From: Bacillota bacterium
Lineage (GTDB): Bacteria > Bacillota > DTU025
Length of the DNA stretch: 8,049 bases
Direction: 5' to 3'
NCBI GenBank assembly: GCA_012842765.1
Contig: DUWJ01000426.1
Span: 1 to 8,049, forward strand
Below the pieces are notes generated by a model. The model was not told the origin of the DNA. It searched no databases and worked only from the letters and a program-made list of their open reading frames with translations. Positions 5,927 through 8,049 of the stretch are shown here, piece by piece. Position numbers and translations under genes: made by a program. Numbering within the stretch: the stretch's first letter is position 1; each line of letters opens with the position of its first letter.

Positions 5927-5960
5927 AAACAAGCGAGATTACTGAAATGGAGGGACGGCA

Positions 5961-7265
5961 ATGCGAACCAGCATCAAATCGCGTGTAGCGGCCATCGTGG
6001 CTGCTCTACTGATGGTGTCGTTGTCATGCGGGATCATCGAGGCGAAGACGCCGGTCACCATCACATTTTGGCCGTCGTCTAACCCGCAGGAGATCGAGTT
6101 TGCCAAGATCATAGTGGCAAGATGGAATAAGCAGAATCCGGACATCCAGGTGAAGATGGAGCCGCTTCCGGCGTCCAGGTCTACCGAAGAAGTGCTGCTT
6201 GCGGCGATAGCGGCAGGCACGACTCCGGACGTGTGCGCGAACATCTACCCGGGCGCGATATCCCAGTACATCGCGGGCAAGGGCCTTTATCCCCACGACA
6301 AGTTGCCTGGGTTCTACGATTTCGTCTACGAAAGAAGCCCGAAGGAAATAGTGGATTCCTTCACTTACAGAGACGGCCATATATACCAGATTCCGTGGAA
6401 GGCAAACCCTGTCATGTTGGCCTACAACGTTAACTTGCTCCGGGAGAACGGCATCGACCCCAGATCGCTCTCTACCTACAGCGGTTTCCTGAAGGCAGCC
6501 GAGAAGCTCGCGAAGGATACCGACGGAGACGGCCGCATCGACCAGTGGCTCTACGCTCCTAGCACGGATGTTACGTGGTGGCAGCGGTTCTTCGACTTCT
6601 ACACCCTCTACATAGCCGCGAGCGGCGGCAAGACACTCCTTGACGACCGCGGCAGAGTGGCATTTGAAGACGAAGCTGCAGTTGCAGTCTTCACATTTCT
6701 GAGAACCCTATTCGACAAGAAACTCGTTCCCAAGGGAATGCTTATCGGCGACCAATTCCTAGGCGGCAAGGTAGCCACCACTATAACGGGACCGTACTCC
6801 ATACCTTACTACGACCAGAATGCTCCGGAGGGCTTCAAGTATGACTTCATGCCTGTGCCAGTTCCAGACGGGCACAAGGGCCCTGTAGTGACCTACGGAG
6901 ACCCTAAAAACATAGGGATCTTCGCAAATTCGAAGCATCCGCTCGAAGCGTGGGAGTTCGTAAAATTCATCATGTCCCGCGAGAACGACCTTCTCTGGCT
7001 GGAGATCACATCTCAGCCCCCGTATCGCAAGGATATCGTGGACGATCCCATGTTCGCGCCCTATTTCAAGAAAAATCCGATGATGTCCAAATTCGTCGTT
7101 CAGGGCGCCTACACCCGGGGCGTGGATGACAGCAAGTATCTGATTGAGATCTTCGACGCCATATCCAAGCAGTATGACCTTTGCTGTGTGAACGGGCGCA
7201 AGACTCCGAAGAATGCAGTTCGCGACGGCGCGCGGGACGCTCGCGATATTCTGGCAGGGTGGTAG
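5961..7265 (+). CDS. Extracytoplasmic sugar-binding protein of the ABC importer (copy 1)
   Basis: This 434-aa protein is a CUT1-type solute-binding protein that captures an oligosaccharide outside the membrane and delivers it to the two permeases. A signal peptide is present: positively charged MRTSIKSR, a hydrophobic core to about residue 22, then C23-G24, which could be a non-canonical lipobox (LSC), or a cleavage near IIEA at 28. The mature domain opens TITFWPSSNPQE, typical for the family, and has LPASRSTEE (69-77), TTPDVCANIYPG (87-98), IPWKANPVMLAYN (144-156), and an acidic DTDGDGRID loop (186-194) resembling a calcium-binding site. GGAGGG (5949-5954) lies 6 nt before ATG 5961. It follows the permease by 138 nt with hairpins between, and is followed after 8 nt by a paralogous copy. 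Substrate is unknown; the nearby GH130 gene suggests a beta-linked manno-oligosaccharide. Confidence 0.92.
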   Translation: MRTSIKSRVAAIVAALLMVSLSCGIIEAKTPVTITFWPSSNPQEIEFAKIIVARWNKQNPDIQVKMEPLPASRSTEEVLLAAIAAGTTPDVCANIYPGAISQYIAGKGLYPHDKLPGFYDFVYERSPKEIVDSFTYRDGHIYQIPWKANPVMLAYNVNLLRENGIDPRSLSTYSGFLKAAEKLAKDTDGDGRIDQWLYAPSTDVTWWQRFFDFYTLYIAASGGKTLLDDRGRVAFEDEAAVAVFTFLRTLFDKKLVPKGMLIGDQFLGGKVATTITGPYSIPYYDQNAPEGFKYDFMPVPVPDGHKGPVVTYGDPKNIGIFANSKHPLEAWEFVKFIMSRENDLLWLEITSQPPYRKDIVDDPMFAPYFKKNPMMSKFVVQGAYTRGVDDSKYLIEIFDAISKQYDLCCVNGRKTPKNAVRDGARDARDILAGW

Positions 7266-7273
7266 TGCACGTG

Positions 7274-8049
7274 ATGACTGAGAGAACTTCAGAAAGATAC
7301 GTCAAAAGCAAGCGGACGGCCCGGCATGTCCGGGCCCTCGCCAGCTGTCTGGCTGCAGGGCTGATCCTGGCCGGATTGATGCTGGCGCCTTGTGGCGGGA
7401 TGGCGGCGGGTGGCCCTGTTTCCATCGACTTTTGGTGTTCATCTAATCCTCAGGAGATCGAATGGGCCAAGGCTGTTGTGGGTAAATGGAATGCGACCAG
7501 GCGCGATATCGTGGTAAACCTTCAGCCATTGCCCGCTTCGCGCTCGACAGAGGAGGCATTGCTCGCCGCAATAGCGGCAAAGACTACCCCGGATGTGTGC
7601 GCAAACATCTACCCCGGAGTGGTCACGCAATTCGTGGCGGCAGGCGGATTGTATCGGATGGACAGATTCCGTGATTTCATCCCATTCATGGAGCAACGGT
7701 TGCCTTCCTCCATTATGGAGCAGCATAGATCGCCTGACGGCCACTTCTACCAAGTCCCGTGGAAGGGCAACCCCATAATGCTCGCCTACAACGTGAAAAT
7801 GCTTCGCGAAGCAGGCGTCGATCCCGCATCGCTCAGGACGTACAGCGGTTTCCTGTCAGCGGCCAAAAAGCTCACACGGGACAGAGACGGAGACGGCAGA
7901 GTCGACCAGTGGATGATCTACCTCAACATAGAGCCAATCTGGTGGCAGAGGTTCTTCGACTTCTACACCTTGTATGTAGCCGCCAGTTGTGGGCGAACGC
8001 TGATTGAGGGGAACCGGGCGGCCTTCAACAACAGGGCGGGAGTTGCGGC
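7274..8049 (+). CDS. Extracytoplasmic sugar-binding protein (copy 2, paralogue, 3'-truncated by window)
   Basis: The frame is open from the start to the last base (258 full codons), so only the N-terminal part is seen. It is clearly paralogous to the preceding binding protein: shared blocks include SSNPQEIE, LPASRSTEEALLAAIAA, TTPDVCANIYPG (105-114), PIMLAYNV, TYSGFL, DGDGRVDQW and WWQRFFDFYTLYVAAS; identity looks near 60% by eye. The signal peptide is longer (basic residues to about 20, hydrophobic core to 38), then C40-G41 aligns exactly with C23-G24 of copy 1. The acidic loop is DRDGDGRVD (203-211). ATG 7274 is chosen; GTG 7271 is in frame and equally possible, with AGGGTGG (7256-7262) 8 to 11 nt upstream inside the end of copy 1. 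It would be co-translated with copy 1, 8 nt away. Confidence 0.9.
   Translation, partial: MTERTSERYVKSKRTARHVRALASCLAAGLILAGLMLAPCGGMAAGGPVSIDFWCSSNPQEIEWAKAVVGKWNATRRDIVVNLQPLPASRSTEEALLAAIAAKTTPDVCANIYPGVVTQFVAAGGLYRMDRFRDFIPFMEQRLPSSIMEQHRSPDGHFYQVPWKGNPIMLAYNVKMLREAGVDPASLRTYSGFLSAAKKLTRDRDGDGRVDQWMIYLNIEPIWWQRFFDFYTLYVAASCGRTLIEGNRAAFNNRAGVA

Noticed and set aside
7597..7604. GTGCGCAA inside the second binding-protein gene
   Set aside because: It encodes the conserved Val-Cys-Ala-Asn of the DVCANIYPG block; copy 1 has GTGCGCGA at the same codons, so it is explained by protein sequence.

Overview
The window looks like a chromosomal stretch from an anaerobic or facultatively anaerobic bacterium. 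The evidence is an oxygen-sensitive class III ribonucleotide reductase pair (nrdD-nrdG), strong purine-rich ribosome binding sites (GGAGG type) ahead of most genes, and a short tightly packed sugar operon with a LacI-family regulator and CUT1 permeases. Base composition is moderately GC-rich by eye. A Bacillota-like or Thermotogota-like host would fit, but the sequence alone does not settle the lineage. All genes are on the + strand, and there is no sign of mobile elements, CRISPR or RNA genes.

Layout. Positions 1-1260 hold the C-terminal part of the anaerobic ribonucleoside-triphosphate reductase NrdD, cut by the window edge. Its activase gene nrdG (1250-1789) overlaps it by 11 nt. The region 1790-2058 is the longest non-coding stretch (269 nt). 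It has two hairpins that probably end the nrd transcript, followed by a regulatory region with a candidate promoter and repeated TTGCGCAA palindromes. From 2059 a carbohydrate-use operon begins: a GH130-family glycoside phosphorylase or hydrolase (2059-2952), a LacI-family repressor (3002-4042), two CUT1 ABC permeases of MalF and MalG type (4064-4987 and 5004-5822), an extracytoplasmic sugar-binding protein (5961-7265), and a second, clearly paralogous binding protein that runs off the right edge (7274-8049 and beyond).

How the genes could work together. The binding proteins would capture an oligosaccharide outside the cell and the two permeases would import it. No ATPase is encoded here, so it lies downstream or a shared one is used. 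The GH130 enzyme would then cleave the sugar in the cytoplasm. The family mostly acts on beta-mannosides, so a beta-linked manno-oligosaccharide is the best guess, but it is only a guess. The LacI-family protein is the natural candidate to bind the TTGCGCAA sites, which occur only in front of the GH130 gene and in the gap in front of the regulator gene itself.

The most noteworthy points are the dense, apparently helically phased TTGCGCAA operator cluster repeated at two places, an atypical hinge in the LacI-family protein, and tandem duplicated binding proteins that share a Ca-binding-like loop but differ strongly in one internal segment. The window looks like a well-formed sugar operon rather than a wholly new type of system.
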